This document shows positions 62,861 to 64,000 of a stretch of DNA of 64,000 nucleotides, piece by piece. Location: contig JAUHYW010000049.1 of assembly GCA_030426085.1 (NCBI GenBank), forward strand, positions 1 through 64,000, given 5' to 3'. The DNA comes from a bacterium. GTDB lineage: Bacteria > Myxococcota_A > Bradymonadia > UBA7976 > UBA1532. The position numbers and the translations under genes were made by a program. Under the pieces are notes generated by a model. It saw only the letters and a list, made by a program, of their open reading frames with translations. It did not search any database and was not told the DNA's origin. The first letter of the stretch is position 1. Every line of letters begins with the position of its first letter.

Positions 62861-64000
62861 GTGGACCGCCGCACCTTCATCGCCCACCTCATCGGCTCCG
62901 GCGCCGCCGCGCTGGTGGGCTGCGACGGCGACCCCTTGCTGCACTGCCCCGCCCCGTTCCCCGACGGCGAGCTCATCGACCGCGTGCCCTTCACCGGCGG
63001 CGACCCCATCGAGTTCCACACCCCGCAGCGCGAAGGCTGGGACGGCCGGCTGTACACCGACCTGCGGCAGATCACCCCCGACCGCCCGCTGACCCCCAAC
63101 CCCGAGTTCTACATCCGCACCCGGTTCCCCGACCTGCTCGACCTCGACGCCATGACCCCGTGGACCCTCGCGATCGAGGGCCTGGTCGCCGCGCCGGGCG
63201 ACATCGCCCTCGATGCCCTCGCCCCGCTGGTGCGGCCGATGGGGGCCCACCTGCTCGAGTGCAGCGGCAACGGACGCCGGGGCCACTTCGGGCTGATGAG
63301 CGCCGCCGAGTGGGCCGGGATCCCGATGGTCGAGGTGCTCGACCGCGTCGAGGCCCTGCCCGGCGCCACCCGGGTCGAGATCGGCGGATTCGACCGCCAC
63401 TCGCAGCCCTCGGCCGGGGGCCACTCCACCCCCGGGGCGAGCTGGATCTTCACCCGGGCCCAGCTCGAGGCGCAGGGGGCCTTCCTCGCGACCCACATGA
63501 ACGGCGACCCGCTGCCCTTGGACCACGGCTTCCCGGTGAGGCTGGTGGTGCCCGGGTGGTACGGCTGCACCTGCATCAAGTGGGTCGACACCATCCGCCT
63601 GCTCGACGACGGGGCCCCGGCCACCACCCAGATGCGGGAGTTCGCCCGCCGGACCCACCAGGACGGCGCGCCGGCCCTCGCCCGGGACTACGCGCCGGCC
63701 GACATGCAGCAGGCGGCGATGCCGGTGCGCGTCGAGCGGTGGCGGGTCGACGGCCGCGCGCGCATGCGGGTGCACGGCATCCTGTGGGGCGGCGAGCGGC
63801 CCACCGACCGCCTCGCGATCCGCTTCCGCCCCGGCGACCCCTTCGAGCCCGTCGAGCTGTGCCCGCCGATGATCCAGAACCACACCTGGACCCTGTGGAG
63901 CCACACCTGGGACCCGCCCGCGCCGGGCGATTACGTCATCCGCTGCGCGATCGACGACAGGATGATTTCGACGCGGAGGCTCGATGTGGGCTATTACGAT
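62861..64000 (+). CDS. Sulfite-oxidase-family molybdopterin oxidoreductase (3' end beyond window)
   Basis: The gene starts at a GTG behind GGGAG and stays open to the right edge (380 codons). The N-terminus MDRRTFIAHLIGSGAAALVGC combines a twin-arginine motif with a lipobox, suggesting a Tat-exported lipoprotein. The body matches the sulfite-oxidase molybdopterin domain. The molybdenum ligand Cys134 lies in LLECSGNGRRGHFG. A basic/Arg-rich pocket and GGHSTPGASW follow, then FPVRLVVPGWYGCTCIKWVDTI and the start of the C-terminal dimerisation domain. It may oxidise sulfite or another small substrate; c-type cytochrome partners are not visible in the window. Confidence 0.88.
   Translation, partial: MDRRTFIAHLIGSGAAALVGCDGDPLLHCPAPFPDGELIDRVPFTGGDPIEFHTPQREGWDGRLYTDLRQITPDRPLTPNPEFYIRTRFPDLLDLDAMTPWTLAIEGLVAAPGDIALDALAPLVRPMGAHLLECSGNGRRGHFGLMSAAEWAGIPMVEVLDRVEALPGATRVEIGGFDRHSQPSAGGHSTPGASWIFTRAQLEAQGAFLATHMNGDPLPLDHGFPVRLVVPGWYGCTCIKWVDTIRLLDDGAPATTQMREFARRTHQDGAPALARDYAPADMQQAAMPVRVERWRVDGRARMRVHGILWGGERPTDRLAIRFRPGDPFEPVELCPPMIQNHTWTLWSHTWDPPAPGDYVIRCAIDDRMISTRRLDVGYYD

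Overview
The window is very GC-rich, gene-dense bacterial chromosome. Three things suggest a myxobacterium or bradymonad relative (Myxococcota sensu lato; this is inference): near-universal G/C third codon positions, many lipoproteins with Asp/Ala/Pro/Glu-rich linkers behind the lipobox, and calcium/metal-binding repeat proteins (thrombospondin type 3, MopE-type). I see no tRNA, rRNA, insertion sequence or CRISPR array.

Positions 1-12,600 hold a translation/RNA-metabolism operon on the minus strand in the classic order rimP, nusA, ylxR(-L7Ae), infB, rbfA, truB, rpsO, pnp. It is followed by dut and a zinc-ribbon pseudokinase that runs off the left edge. Intrinsic terminators sit before rimP and between rpsO and pnp, and a perfect 18-bp hairpin lies in the pnp leader. 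Internal promoters can be proposed for rimP, infB and rpsO.

Positions 12,800-21,600 hold an unrecognised protein with an acidic tail, a frame built of 42-nt (14-residue) tandem repeats, a three-gene operon for exported proteins including a TSP3-repeat lipoprotein, a small hypothetical gene, a membrane-anchored jelly-roll-like protein, and a PP2C phosphatase fused to a cyclic-nucleotide-binding domain.

Positions 21,750-29,814 hold the most unusual metabolic locus. An unrecognised protein, two different ATP-grasp ligases and a methyltransferase-glycosyltransferase fusion lie tightly coupled on the plus strand. They are followed by a convergent DUF2723-type membrane protein and a divergent methyltransferase-TPR fusion. 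This could assemble and decorate an amino-acid or peptide conjugate or a surface glycan (inference).

Positions 29,800-41,300 mix housekeeping and surface genes: lipoproteins, the murein-recycling ligase mpl, a spermidine-synthase-like protein, a DUF819 membrane protein, a secreted alpha/beta hydrolase and a FabZ-like dehydratase. They end with a two-gene unit encoding a PI3/4-kinase-like protein, with an effector-type LQR...GNRAV motif, and a small overlapping partner. Positions 41,336-48,175 encode one 2,279-residue secreted protein with 23 MopE-type metal-binding motifs alternating with five copies of a beta-rich module. Positions 48,416-54,651 carry a complete type I restriction-modification operon (hsdM, hsdS, hsdR) with a small downstream gene. 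The right end holds more secreted proteins: a lipoprotein with a possible barrel domain, a DUF1552/DUF1588-type gene pair, a beta-helix lipoprotein, a Cys-rich lipoprotein, and a molybdopterin oxidoreductase cut by the right edge.
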